Shown in pieces: positions 1-8,521 of a DNA stretch of 64,000 nucleotides. Location of the stretch: the NCBI RefSeq assembly GCF_006345825.1, contig NZ_VCIX01000087.1, positions 202 through 64,201 on the forward strand, given 5' to 3'. A model generated the notes under the pieces. The model had not been told where the DNA came from. It saw nothing but the letters and a program-made list of their open reading frames with translations, and made no database searches. Made by a program: the position numbers and the translations under genes. The stretch's first letter is position 1. Each line of letters opens with the position of its first letter. This DNA comes from Paenibacillus paridis (GTDB lineage Bacteria; Bacillota; Bacilli; Paenibacillales; Paenibacillaceae).

Positions 1-186
1 GGCTTACTTTTTATGAAGTCATCATTTTACACAATTATATGGACTCAGCCCAACACTCAGCCAGAGCCGGTCAATTTAGAGTCGCTGGGCTAGAGTAGAT
101 CTATTTTTTAGTCCTATTTCAAAGATTATTTATGGAGGAAACCCCCAATAATGGAATCCTGCTTTCAGAAGATAGAGTTATCACCT

Positions 187-1599
187 TCAAGCAGTGGAAG
201 AAGTGGATTCCTTCTCGCTTCGCCTCGGCTTCAATCCGGCCTTGCCTCCGGCTGAGTTAAAGGAGAAATAATAAATCACAACAATAATGGCGGCTAGAAT
301 AGCTAGCGCGAAAAAGATGTTGCTGTAGAGATATGCTCCGCGATGAATGACAAAAGGGTTAAGGTGCATCGTCGTATCCTTTGCATCAAGAAGTTTGCCG
401 ATAATACTTGTTGTCATTGCTCCTGAGATAAAGTTCAGCAAGGACATCAATCCCATTCCAACGCCGATTTGTTCCTTGGACAACGTTCGCGATATCGTGT
501 TGGACATCGCAATTTGCATAAAGGTCTGGCCCATATTGCCGAAGATCAATACAAATAAGATAAGATATGGAGACGCTCCGACTAAAATAGAGAGCAGTAC
601 AAAGCAAGTAAAACTAAGCGAAATCGCGGTATAGACCAAAAACGAGTTGCCTTTCTCATCCGCCAGTCTGCCTCCGCGACGGCCAATAAAGGCTGAAATA
701 ATCGCTGCAGGGAACATTACTAGGCCGATAACCGCCGGCGATATTCCGTTTAGCCCTGCCAAAAACTGCGGTGTCAGAAATGGCATGCCAAAGCTTAACG
801 CAGTAGCAAGAAACGTAATAAATAGGCCAAAGGAATACTTTTTGTTGGCAAACAGCTTTGGCTGGATAAACGGTTCAGCTGCCGTCCTTATCCGGATAAT
901 GAATAGAACTAATGCCACTACGCCGCCAAGGCCAAGGAGAAGATTTCCTTGCGATATCGCCAGCAGCAGCAATGCAACAGCCCCGCCGAGCAAAATTCCG
1001 CCTAAGAAATCGATCTTTTGCGCTCCGCCTCTTTGGTTATCCAAATACTTGCGGAAGAAAGGCAGCGCAAGCAGAGGAATTAGCGAAAGCAGGAACAAAA
1101 ATCGCCAGCTGGCAACACTCGTAACGAGACCGGCAACGATCGGGGCAAGCGCCGTTCCGAGCGCCAGTCCGGCAGCAACCGTACCTAGCGCCCTGCCCCG
1201 CTTCTCAGGAGTGAAGTACCTTACGGGCACAATCATTGCCGTAGCAGGGATGACCGCTGCGCCGCTGGCCTGCAAAATTCGGCCAAGCACGATCATCCAA
1301 TACTCATTTGCAGTCAGTCCTACAATGGAGCCTAACGCAAAGAAAATCAATCCGAAGGTAAGCAAATCCTTCAGGCGGTATTTATCAGCAAGCTTGCCAT
1401 AGGTAACCGAACCGACCGCGTAAACGATCATATAGCCGGTGAGCAGCCAGCTTACCTGCGAGGGTGAAATGCCAAACTCCTTGCTGATCACTGGCATGAC
1501 CACATTAAACATCGAAGCATTCATGATTGAAAATACCAAAGTGAAGGCTAAGATCGGCATCAGCTTCTCGCCGTTATTTTGAACGCTTGTTGCTTCCAT
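187..1599 (-). CDS. MFS efflux transporter, DHA2-like (14-TM type)
   Basis: Predicted proton-driven drug/metabolite exporter of the cytoplasmic membrane, 470 aa and almost entirely hydrophobic helices. The N-terminal half shows the MFS motif-A region (GKLADKYRLKDLL, near residue 68) and the motif-C style GxxxGPxxxG region as GTALAPIVAG (near residue 148). Length and layout suit the 14-helix drug:H+ antiporter-2 family, which includes Tet(L)-like and QacA-like pumps; the substrate cannot be read from sequence. It lies 76 bp downstream of a MarR-type gene on the same strand, and a perfect 14-bp palindrome at 1637-1650, identical to one before the MarR gene, lies in its upstream region. A MarR-controlled efflux module is therefore likely. 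ATG start with AAGGGAG upstream. Confidence 0.88.
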   Translation of the reverse strand: MEATSVQNNGEKLMPILAFTLVFSIMNASMFNVVMPVISKEFGISPSQVSWLLTGYMIVYAVGSVTYGKLADKYRLKDLLTFGLIFFALGSIVGLTANEYWMIVLGRILQASGAAVIPATAMIVPVRYFTPEKRGRALGTVAAGLALGTALAPIVAGLVTSVASWRFLFLLSLIPLLALPFFRKYLDNQRGGAQKIDFLGGILLGGAVALLLLAISQGNLLLGLGGVVALVLFIIRIRTAAEPFIQPKLFANKKYSFGLFITFLATALSFGMPFLTPQFLAGLNGISPAVIGLVMFPAAIISAFIGRRGGRLADEKGNSFLVYTAISLSFTCFVLLSILVGASPYLILFVLIFGNMGQTFMQIAMSNTISRTLSKEQIGVGMGLMSLLNFISGAMTTSIIGKLLDAKDTTMHLNPFVIHRGAYLYSNIFFALAILAAIIVVIYYFSFNSAGGKAGLKPRRSEKESTSSTA

Positions 1600-1636
1600 T
1601 TCTTATAAACTCCCTTCCCGTCACTTATCTTATATC

Positions 1637-1650
1637 GTTTGAATTCAAAC
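1637..1650. promoter_or_regulatory. Predicted MarR operator upstream of MFS gene
   Basis: Perfect palindrome GTTTGAATTCAAAC between the marR-type stop and the MFS start. On the minus strand a TATAAG-like -10 follows it within a few bases. The identical 14-mer occurs at 2153-2166 in the MarR gene's own promoter. Confidence 0.7.
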
Positions 1651-1675
1651 TATTTAAGCAAAAAATGGAGCCGCC

Positions 1676-2128
1676 TTACTCATAAGCCTTGATGAACTTT
1701 CGGAGCAGCGCCTGCAAAGTAGCGGATTCTTCATTCGTAAGCATCTGGTTTGATTTGTCCTTCGCCGCCTTGACAGCCTGCGAGGACTGCTGATACATTT
1801 CAATCCCTTTCTCCGTCAAATAAATGCGTTTCATTCTTGCATCCTGCTCGTGATCGCGTCGAACCACCCACTCTTTCCTAACCATCCCATTAATCAAGCT
1901 GGTAACGCTCGACTTGTCAATAAAAAGCAGCTTCTCCAAGTCGGCATTCATCGCACCAGGAGACATGGATAATAAATGAAGCGACTGGGATTGCTGCGGG
2001 GTTAACCCGAGCGGACGCAGAGCTGTTTCGATTTCACGCCTAATTGAAGTGAAAGCGAGCTTTATAAGCAATGTATTGCTATCCTCATGCTCCCATGGGA
2101 AACGAATGACATGGTCTTCTTTACACAT
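1676..2128 (-). CDS. MarR family transcriptional regulator
   Basis: About 150-aa winged-helix regulator. Visible features are the recognition-helix region (LLFIDKSSVTSLINGMVRK), the wing (RRDHEQDARMKRIYLTEKG) and C-terminal dimerisation helices. The ATG at 2128 is chosen because GGTGAGG lies 6 nt upstream; the reading frame stays open to 2251 but that part overlaps the promoter. It precedes the MFS pump gene in the same orientation. Identical palindromes sit in both upstream regions, and its own copy falls just after a TTGACA (2192-2197) / TACTAT (2169-2174) promoter with 17-bp spacing, so autorepression plus pump repression is the natural reading. The inducer is unknown. Confidence 0.88.
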   Translation of the reverse strand: MCKEDHVIRFPWEHEDSNTLLIKLAFTSIRREIETALRPLGLTPQQSQSLHLLSMSPGAMNADLEKLLFIDKSSVTSLINGMVRKEWVVRRDHEQDARMKRIYLTEKGIEMYQQSSQAVKAAKDKSNQMLTNEESATLQALLRKFIKAYE

Positions 2129-2152
2129 ACGGAGCCTCACCATCCTAAAATT

Positions 2153-2197
2153 GTTTGAATTCAAACTAATAGTAAATAGAGTGCGTTCATTTGTCAA
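2153..2197 (-). promoter_or_regulatory. Promoter and operator of marR-type gene
   Basis: Minus strand: -35 TTGACA (2192-2197), 17-bp spacer, -10 TACTAT (2169-2174), then the palindrome GTTTGAATTCAAAC (2153-2166) over the expected transcription start. This geometry fits repression by steric block. Confidence 0.7.
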
Positions 2198-2199
2198 CG

Positions 2200-2236
2200 A
2201 AAAAATAAAAAGCAGCGCCCTCCGACAGGCACTGCT
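2200..2236 (-). terminator. Rho-independent terminator after DMT gene
   Basis: Minus strand: AGCAGTGCC, 8-nt loop, GGCGCTGCT, then a T-rich tract TTTTTATTTTTT. It lies about 75 nt beyond the DMT transporter stop and ends next to the -35 of the marR promoter. Confidence 0.7.
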
Positions 2237-2311
2237 GCAGCGGCCGTTCAAACAAAAGGACTATATCCATGGCCGAAAGCTTTGAAGCAGTATGCGCAAA
2301 GCGGACATTTT

Positions 2312-3181
2312 TCAAGTGGCTGCTGGCATCCGCGCCCTGCTCACCTTGTTCACCATTATGATACCGATGCAGATAAACACCCCACCGACGGCCGCATACC
2401 ACTTCACTTGTTCTCCGAGAAGCAGCCAGCTGGTCAAAACGCCGAAAAATGGCGCTAAAAACAAATAAGAGCTCGTTTTGGCAGCGTCGCCGCTTCGCAG
2501 CAAATAAAACCAGACGGAAAATTGCACAATGGAGCAAAATAGGGCAAGCACCAGCAGCACCCCTACCGATTTAAACGTGGCAATGAAATAAAGAGGCTCC
2601 GTGAACAAGCTGATAACGAGAAGCGTCAGCCCGCCTGCGAGCATCTGATAAGCAGCCAAAACCGTCATATCAAATGATGGACCCCAGCGTTTGATCAACA
2701 ATGTTGCCGCTGCGAAGCAGGCGGCGCCTGCAAGGCAAATAAAGGTTCCGGGTTGAAGGGATAAATGAAATCCGAAAGTAAAGGCTACACCGATAAAACC
2801 GATGAGAACGCCAAACCATTGCCTTTTGCTGTAGGAAGCCCCCATCACGACTGTAGAGATGATAATAACAATAAGCGGGCTTATACTCGTTAGGATTGAA
2901 GATTCACTGGAAGTTATCCAGCTCATGCTGTAATAAACACAGCCCATAACGGCGGCGGTTTGAAACCATCCGATCATCGCAGCCTGCCCCCATTGCTTGC
3001 GTCCTTTAGGGCGTGGGCGCCTTCTGACGATCCATGCCAGCACTCCTCCTGCAATGATATATCGCATGCCCATTAGAAGGAACGGCGGCGCATAAGCTAA
3101 GCCGATCTTTCCCACCGGAAAAGCGATCCCCATCAAAAATGTCGTTAATAGGATTAGGCTCATATATTTGTATTTGTTCAT
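2312..3181 (-). CDS. EamA/DMT family membrane transporter
   Basis: Ten-helix drug/metabolite transporter of about 289 aa with two EamA repeats. The first half carries FLMGIAFPVGKIGL and MRYIIAGG; the second half ends in a positively charged tail. ATG at 3181 is preceded by GGAAGGGGATCACC; the open frame extends upstream to 3364 but overlaps the SDR gene in another frame. It follows the SDR gene by about 23 bp on the same strand, so the two are probably co-transcribed and may be controlled by the divergent LysR-type gene. Such proteins export amino acids or small metabolites; the substrate is unknown. Confidence 0.87.
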   Translation of the reverse strand: MNKYKYMSLILLTTFLMGIAFPVGKIGLAYAPPFLLMGMRYIIAGGVLAWIVRRRPRPKGRKQWGQAAMIGWFQTAAVMGCVYYSMSWITSSESSILTSISPLIVIIISTVVMGASYSKRQWFGVLIGFIGVAFTFGFHLSLQPGTFICLAGAACFAAATLLIKRWGPSFDMTVLAAYQMLAGGLTLLVISLFTEPLYFIATFKSVGVLLVLALFCSIVQFSVWFYLLRSGDAAKTSSYLFLAPFFGVLTSWLLLGEQVKWYAAVGGVFICIGIIMVNKVSRARMPAAT

Positions 3182-3204
3182 GGTGATCCCCTTCCTGCGT
3201 CGTA

Positions 3205-3948
3205 TTATATGGTTTGCCCGCCATCTGCCGTTATCGTTTGCCCTGTAATCGCATCCTGCCGCAATAGTGAACAAATAATCAAGGCGATATCCTCCGGCGT
3301 CGAAATCCGCTGCAATACAATATGGCCGGCGAGCCGGTTCATCTGTTCCTCGCGTCCCTCCCACCAGCGGGTCGCTACCGCTCCCGGCGCTACGCCGCAG
3401 ACTCTAATCTCCGGAGCAAGCGCACGAGCAAGCGACTTGGTCAAACCATGCACCGCAGCTTTCGAGACGGCATAAGGAAGCGACGAGCCCAGTCCGGTTA
3501 TACCAGCCACGCTGCCGACGTTCACGATCACTCCTTTTTTATTCTTCTTCATAAAAGGACTGACGGCGCGGGCACAATAAAACATCCCTTTGACATTCAC
3601 GTTATAGAGCTCATCCCACGCTTCATCCGTCACGCTGTCCAAATCATGAAGCGGAATATGTCGGGTGATGCTCGCATTATTCACTAGCATATCTACGGTT
3701 CCGAAATGTTCCACCATATGTTGAACCATTTTTCGAACCTCAACCTCCTTAGCTACATCCGCTTGAATAGCTATCGCGCTACCGCCTGCTCGCTGGATGA
3801 ACGCTGCGGTTTCCTCTGCCTCTTCTCTCGAACGGGAATAATTAACGGCCACATTTGCTCCCTTGCTCGCCAGCTCAATACTAACGGCACGCCCTATCCC
3901 CGTACCTCCGCCAGTAACCAACACCGTTTTATGATTAAATTCCGTCGT
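3205..3948 (-). CDS. SDR family NAD(P)-dependent oxidoreductase (possible ACG start)
   Basis: Classical short-chain dehydrogenase/reductase of FabG type. It has the Rossmann motif TGGGTGIG, NNAS in place of the usual NNAG, the active-site Ser in NVGSVAG, the YAVSK catalytic Tyr/Lys, and PGAV after the active site. Substrate unknown. The start is odd. The only good Shine-Dalgarno (AAGGAG, 3955-3960) lies 6 nt before two consecutive ACG codons (3948-3943), and no ATG is available in frame. The first conventional start is a GTG at 3924, inside the first beta strand (KTVLVTGG) and over 30 nt from the SD. I placed the start at the first ACG. A mutated ATG or sequencing error is equally possible. 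Confidence 0.8.
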   Translation of the reverse strand, partial: TTEFNHKTVLVTGGGTGIGRAVSIELASKGANVAVNYSRSREEAEETAAFIQRAGGSAIAIQADVAKEVEVRKMVQHMVEHFGTVDMLVNNASITRHIPLHDLDSVTDEAWDELYNVNVKGMFYCARAVSPFMKKNKKGVIVNVGSVAGITGLGSSLPYAVSKAAVHGLTKSLARALAPEIRVCGVAPGAVATRWWEGREEQMNRLAGHIVLQRISTPEDIALIICSLLRQDAITGQTITADGGQTI

Positions 3949-3988
3949 ACTCTACTCCTTTCGTATGCTTTACTTCCTTCTGCCCTCA

Positions 3989-4040
3989 TTGTAATCCGTC
4001 TTTGGTGTTATGTATAATGATCATTAAAGATACTATGTAT
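3989..4040 (+). promoter_or_regulatory. Promoter and putative LysR binding region
   Basis: Between the divergent SDR and LysR genes: -35 TTGTAA (3989-3994), 18-bp spacer, -10 TATAAT (4013-4018). A perfect 12-bp palindrome TAATGATCATTA (4015-4026) overlaps the -10, and a weaker dyad ATACTATGTAT follows at 4030-4040. LysR regulators commonly bind such dyads in divergent promoters. Confidence 0.55.
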
Positions 4041-4102
4041 CACAAATTATGATATCTAAGCAGGAGCAATATTCGCCTGTTATGGTCAGGAGGCTGAGTG
4101 CA

Positions 4103-4966
4103 ATGGAAAGCTCCGATTTACGCGTATTTCAAATGGTTGCTCGCGAAGGCACGATAACCAAGGCTGCACAGAAGCTTGGTTACGTTCAGTCCAATGTCAC
4201 AGCAAGAATTCGCGGTCTTGAGCAAGAACTAGGGACATCATTATTTCTCCGACATAACCGCGGCATGACTCTTTCTGCTAGCGGCAAAACGCTCCTAACC
4301 TACGCCGACAAAATTATCGGGCTACTGGAAGAAGCCTCACAGGCTTTAACCTCCTCGGATGAACCGAATGGGCCGCTATCCATAGGCTCCACTCAAACAG
4401 CCGCAGCCGTTCGATTGCCAACTTTGCTCTCGTCCTATTACGGCCAGCATCCGAAGGTGCTCCTGTCCTTAACAACGGGGCACTCGCAGTCCTTGATGGA
4501 GAAGGTGCTTCAATACGAGCTGGACGGTGCTTTTATCGGCTGCGAATGTGATCATCAGGAGCTCCAGTCTTTTCCCGTATTTAACGAGGAGCTGGTCATC
4601 ATCTCGCATCCTGCTGTAACCAGCATTGAGGAAGCCATGACGAAACCCATACTTGTCTACAGCATGGGTTGTTCCTACCGGGCAGTATTGGAGAAATGGC
4701 TGCAAGCCAGCGGTACCGCTTATCCGACCATCATGGAATTCGGCACATTAGAGGCGATTGTTGGAGGCGTGTCGGCCGGGCTCGGCATTTCGTTAATGCC
4801 GAGAATCGTCGTCGTAAAACAGGAAGCAGAAGGGACCCTTCAATCCCATCCGATTCCCGAATCTCTCAAATATATGAAAACCCATTTTATTACGCGAAGA
4901 GATTCCTTTGTCAGCAGCGCATTGTATGCATTCATGGAAACACTGCCCCGAGTGGCTGCTGATTAG
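4103..4966 (+). CDS. LysR family transcriptional regulator
   Basis: About 287 aa. The N-terminal winged HTH (DLRVFQMVAREGTITKAAQKLGYVQSNVTARIRGLEQELGTSLF) is canonical. The C-terminal part is a periplasmic-binding-like effector domain. I start it at ATG 4103, which has AGGAGG 9 nt upstream; the frame is open back to 4049. It is divergent from the SDR-DMT pair, the standard arrangement for a LysR regulator and its targets. Effector unknown. A strong terminator follows. Confidence 0.88.
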   Translation: MESSDLRVFQMVAREGTITKAAQKLGYVQSNVTARIRGLEQELGTSLFLRHNRGMTLSASGKTLLTYADKIIGLLEEASQALTSSDEPNGPLSIGSTQTAAAVRLPTLLSSYYGQHPKVLLSLTTGHSQSLMEKVLQYELDGAFIGCECDHQELQSFPVFNEELVIISHPAVTSIEEAMTKPILVYSMGCSYRAVLEKWLQASGTAYPTIMEFGTLEAIVGGVSAGLGISLMPRIVVVKQEAEGTLQSHPIPESLKYMKTHFITRRDSFVSSALYAFMETLPRVAAD

Positions 4967-5034
4967 ATGAATGGAAGCCGAAAATCAATCCCGTACACGC
5001 ATATTTGCAGCACGAAGCTACCCCTACCCAGCCG

Positions 5035-5079
5035 AACCCCCTTTAGCGCCGCTTGCCAGCGACGCTGAAGGGGGTTTTA
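5035..5079 (+). terminator. Rho-independent terminator after lysR-type gene
   Basis: CCCCCTTTAGCG ... CGCTGAAGGGGG stem followed by TTTTAG, about 70 nt beyond the LysR stop. Confidence 0.75.
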
Positions 5080-5126
5080 GCCATAACAGGCAATATTGGT
5101 GGTTACCTGAACCCTAATTCAAATTT

Positions 5127-5151
5127 TTAACGGGAGGAATTCCCTTTAAGT
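5127..5151. repeat. Intergenic palindromic repeat, copy at 5.1 kb
   Basis: TTAACGGGAGGAATTCCCTTTAA-like imperfect inverted repeat in a gene-free gap (4967-5306). It resembles elements at 17537-17613 and 41223-41361 (core GGGA-ATT-TCCC flanked by TTAA). No other feature is evident in the gap apart from the terminator. Confidence 0.5.
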
Positions 5152-5306
5152 CCATGAAGTAGCCTGAATCGGTTAATTTAGCAGGACATTTTCCTACTTT
5201 TTCACCATTCGCTGTTTCAAATGATTCTGAATAGGTTATACACATAGAAATAACTTGGCTGCATATCATTTAATAGGATTGTTTTAATAGAAGGAGGAAA
5301 TTCAAA

Positions 5307-5543
5307 ATGGAATATATTCAAAACAAACAATATAAAAACGTGGACGTATACTTTGACGGATCGCATTATATCGGGTGCTCGTTCACCAACTGTACGATTC
5401 ATATCTCGTCCCTGCGGTTTAATTATGACCGCTGCACGTTTATGGGCTCCAAATTCAAGCTAAGCCCGAAGGTGCTCCTGCTGCAAAATGTCTATTCCCT
5501 GCTTCCGTCTTCCATGACCGGAAATAATATTGTACAAGCTTAA
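5307..5543 (+). CDS. Small pentapeptide-like hypothetical protein
   Basis: 78 aa, with AAGGAGG upstream and its own downstream hairpin, so probably real. Residues 15-50 follow a roughly five-residue rhythm with central Phe/Leu/Cys (YIGCSFTNCTIHI, LRFNYDRCTFMGSKF), reminiscent of pentapeptide-repeat beta-helices or a short fragment of a right-handed helix. Three cysteines fall at matching phases. There is no signal peptide or membrane segment. Function unknown; it stands alone between the lysR-type gene and mprF. Confidence 0.6.
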   Translation: MEYIQNKQYKNVDVYFDGSHYIGCSFTNCTIHISSLRFNYDRCTFMGSKFKLSPKVLLLQNVYSLLPSSMTGNNIVQA

Positions 5544-5591
5544 TGAGCCTAATCGGCTCTGCCTTACAAATCAATCTTTTTACAAGCATAA

Positions 5592-5634
5592 AAAGGCGGT
5601 TTACTTCATCATAATAGATGAGTAAACCGCCTTT
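5592..5634. terminator. Bidirectional terminator hairpin
   Basis: AAAGGCGGTTTACT ... AGTAAACCGCCTTTA, a long near-perfect stem about 50 nt after the small pentapeptide-like gene. The rest of the gap to mprF (5635-5827) shows nothing I can name. Confidence 0.75.
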
Positions 5635-5827
5635 ATTCATTTATTAAACTGTAATCCTCAAGCGCAATGCCAAGCGGCTTATTGTTGTCCTTTAAGCGAT
5701 GGTTGTGCGATCATACATTAACAGACTTGAGAACCGAATTAGCTCCGCCCATCGTAGGACTGTACAAGAGGATCTCTCCCTGTCAAAATAACAATGAAGA
5801 ATCATTTCACCTACAAGGGGTCCTACC

Positions 5828-8476
5828 ATGAATTGGTTACAAGAATTCGCGCACAAGCTGCAGCTTATCAAGTTTCTTTCCGTCCTCTATCGCGCCAAAT
5901 TGCTCAGGATACTGCTGCCTTTTGCCATATTCGCTTTGGTGTACTGGGAAGGCCAGAAGGAATTCAAAGCAATTGATTGGGGAACTACCCTGCATTATTT
6001 GCATCACATGTCTCCAAAAACCGTATTGGCTATGCTTGGCATCTCCTTTTTCGCCGTATCCATCATGAGTACATATGATTTTTTAATCCGAAAGCAGTTT
6101 CATTTTTCAATAGGCATATGGGATACGTTTCGATATGGCTGGATCGCGAATACGTCCAACAATCTGATTGGGTTTGCTGGATTGACCGGGGCTGGGCTGC
6201 GCACGATTTTGTATCGGAATCGCAATATCCCCATGACCAGCATTGCTGCATCTGTTGCGTTTCTGTCTACGATTACGTTTACCGGTTTATCCGTACTCGC
6301 TTGGCTAAGCATAATAGGCCTCTTTCCGATCAAGCTTTTGCTTCAGGAACATCCTTGGCTTGCTTACGCAGCGTGGGGGGTAGCTCTTTATTTGCCATTG
6401 TTTTTGCTCATTCAGCGTACCTCCCTGTTCTCGAAATGGTTTAACCGAAATCAAGGCCAGCTGAACTGGCGAATTACAGCCGCAGCCATTGGTGCCTCCT
6501 TCTTGGAGTGGTTTTTTGCTGGACTCGCTTTCTGGCTTATTGGTGAGATGATTGTTCCCGGACTTTCATTCACGCATGCCATTGGCATCTATACGATAGC
6601 CGCCATTGCCGGCATTGTCAGCATGGCGCCGGGCGGGATCGGCGGCTTCGATCTGACAGCCATTCTTGGCTTGCAGCTGCTGGGCTACCCGCCTGAGAAA
6701 TGCGCCGTTATTCTCGTTCTTTTCAGGTTGCTGTATTACGTCATCCCCTGGTTGATCGGTCTTATGCTAGCGGCATTCGAATTCCCAATCTACCGGAAGC
6801 GTTCCGACCCCTCCGATGGAAGCACCATGGAGAGAGCTCTCAATCTATGGCAGAAAATATGGCGGTGGCCGGGTCAATTCAGATTTATTGGCGAGATTGG
6901 CGCATGGTCGCTGGGCAAGCTTGTATTCGCTAGCGGGATCATTTTACTTTTGTCCGCGGCAACGCCAGGCATGCTTTACCGGATTCATTTTACGGAAGAA
7001 CTGTTATCGCTGCCGCTGATGAGATTATCCCATCAGCTTAGCGTTATTATCGGCATCATGCTCATCGTACTCTCTCGCGGAATTTCACTCAGAGTCCAAA
7101 GGGCATATTACTGGACGCTGCTGCTGCTTTGCTCTGGCGCGCTGTTCACCTTGGCGAAGGCATTTGATTACGAGGAGGCGATCTTCCTTCTGCTTGTCGC
7201 TTTGCTTCTTTGGGTTTCTAGGCATCGTTTTTACCGCGTTGCTATCCCGCTTGGCAAATGGAGCGCCCTAGGCTGGGGAATTATTACGATTCTAATTGTT
7301 TATGGCTACTCAATTATCGGTTCACTGATCCACCCGGCGTTTCTGAAGCATTTGCCGCCGAATGCGAATAAGGAATGGCTGATCGAACCGAGCCGCCATA
7401 CGATTGTTGCTATATTCGGACTATTGGTCGCTTGGCTTATGCTCTCGCTTCTATATGTCTTCCGGCCAAAGCCGCTTGACATGAACGGGGCCAATTCCGA
7501 GGATAAAAGCAAATTAACGGCTTTCTTGGAGCAGGAGCAAGGAAATTTACTTACGCATATGCTTTATACCGGAGATAAAAGCTTCTTCTGGGCGGCAGAA
7601 AATCGTATATTGATTCCCTATGCCAAAATTAGAAACAAGCTGGTAGTGCTCGGCGATCCGATTGGTGCAAAGAGCCTCGTTAGCACAGCAATTCAGCAAT
7701 TTCAGCAATATGCAGACCAATTTGCGCTAGAGGTTGTTTTCTATCAAGCAGCGCCTGACTATTTGCCGATTTACCATGAGAATGGTTTCCGCTTCTTTAA
7801 GCTTGGAGAGGAAGCCTTGGTTCCATTGGCGGGCTTCACGCTTGCCGGAAAATCCAATGCCAGTTTGCGAACGGTCAAAAACCGTTTTGAACGCGAGGGC
7901 TTCCGCTTTGAAGTCGCCCATCCGCCGCATTCAGAAGCGTTAATGGAGAGGCTCGCCAACATTTCAAACCAGTGGCTTGGAGGCAAAAAAGAAAAAGGCT
8001 ATTCCCTCGGCTGGTTTGAGGAAAGCTATCTGCAGCAAGCGCCGATTGCACTGCTCATCCAACCAGATGATGACATTATCGCTTTCGCTTCGCTCGCGCC
8101 TGGCTATGATGGCGCCACGTTGTCCGTTGATTTAATGCGCTATTTAAAAGATACGCCAAACGGTACGATGGACCAGTTGTTCATTTGCTTATTGGAATGG
8201 GCTAAGTCAGAGGGCTATAGCCGATTTAATCTAGGGATGGCCCCGCTCTCGAGCGTAGGGCAAACGCAAAAAGCGATAAAAGAGGAAAAACTCGCCCGAA
8301 TCCTGTTCCAATACGGAGGAAGCTGGTATGGCTTCGTAGGACTGCGCAGGTACAAAGAAAAGTTCTCGCCAGCGTGGGAGCCCCGTTATCTCGCTTACCC
8401 CTCCTCTACTTCATTGCCTCTTTTACTGGTAGAGCTCGTTCGATTAATCGCCCGTCATCCAAGTAAAAGCAAATAA
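5828..8476 (+). CDS. mprF: Phosphatidylglycerol lysyltransferase/flippase MprF
   Basis: 882 aa, the usual length for full bifunctional MprF. The N-terminal ~500 residues are a multi-helix flippase domain, including the conserved MAPGGIGGFDLTAILGLQLLG segment. The C-terminal ~330 residues are the soluble DUF2156/GNAT-like aminoacyl-tRNA:phosphatidylglycerol transferase, with landmarks GDPIG, LRTVKNRFEREGFRFEV and FNLGMAPLS. The enzyme adds lysine (or alanine) from tRNA to phosphatidylglycerol and flips the product, lowering surface charge and giving resistance to cationic antimicrobial peptides. AAGGGG lies before the ATG. Single-gene transcript with a strong terminator right after the stop. 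The amino-acid specificity cannot be read here. Confidence 0.95.
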   Translation: MNWLQEFAHKLQLIKFLSVLYRAKLLRILLPFAIFALVYWEGQKEFKAIDWGTTLHYLHHMSPKTVLAMLGISFFAVSIMSTYDFLIRKQFHFSIGIWDTFRYGWIANTSNNLIGFAGLTGAGLRTILYRNRNIPMTSIAASVAFLSTITFTGLSVLAWLSIIGLFPIKLLLQEHPWLAYAAWGVALYLPLFLLIQRTSLFSKWFNRNQGQLNWRITAAAIGASFLEWFFAGLAFWLIGEMIVPGLSFTHAIGIYTIAAIAGIVSMAPGGIGGFDLTAILGLQLLGYPPEKCAVILVLFRLLYYVIPWLIGLMLAAFEFPIYRKRSDPSDGSTMERALNLWQKIWRWPGQFRFIGEIGAWSLGKLVFASGIILLLSAATPGMLYRIHFTEELLSLPLMRLSHQLSVIIGIMLIVLSRGISLRVQRAYYWTLLLLCSGALFTLAKAFDYEEAIFLLLVALLLWVSRHRFYRVAIPLGKWSALGWGIITILIVYGYSIIGSLIHPAFLKHLPPNANKEWLIEPSRHTIVAIFGLLVAWLMLSLLYVFRPKPLDMNGANSEDKSKLTAFLEQEQGNLLTHMLYTGDKSFFWAAENRILIPYAKIRNKLVVLGDPIGAKSLVSTAIQQFQQYADQFALEVVFYQAAPDYLPIYHENGFRFFKLGEEALVPLAGFTLAGKSNASLRTVKNRFEREGFRFEVAHPPHSEALMERLANISNQWLGGKKEKGYSLGWFEESYLQQAPIALLIQPDDDIIAFASLAPGYDGATLSVDLMRYLKDTPNGTMDQLFICLLEWAKSEGYSRFNLGMAPLSSVGQTQKAIKEEKLARILFQYGGSWYGFVGLRRYKEKFSPAWEPRYLAYPSSTSLPLLLVELVRLIARHPSKSK

Positions 8477-8507
8477 ACGCAAAGCCCAATGGGCTTTGCG
8501 TTTTTTT
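8477..8507 (+). terminator. Rho-independent terminator after mprF
   Basis: AACGCAAAGCCC AAT GGGCTTTGCG followed by seven T, starting at the mprF stop. It may also serve the convergent gene ending at 8522. Confidence 0.9.
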
Positions 8508-8521
8508 AGTTCCACTGCTAT

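Noticed and set aside
1-93. Open frame at the left edge ending in TAG at 91-93
   Set aside because: It could be the 3' end of a gene outside the window, but 30 codons without recognisable features are not enough to call.
647-1402. 251-codon plus-strand frame opposite the MFS gene
   Set aside because: Antisense shadow of a well-supported transporter; composition is Pro/Arg/Ala-rich without domain features.
5794-5976. 60-codon frame overlapping the mprF start
   Set aside because: Out-of-frame shadow of mprF with no SD; mprF has AAGGGG and full family length from 5828.
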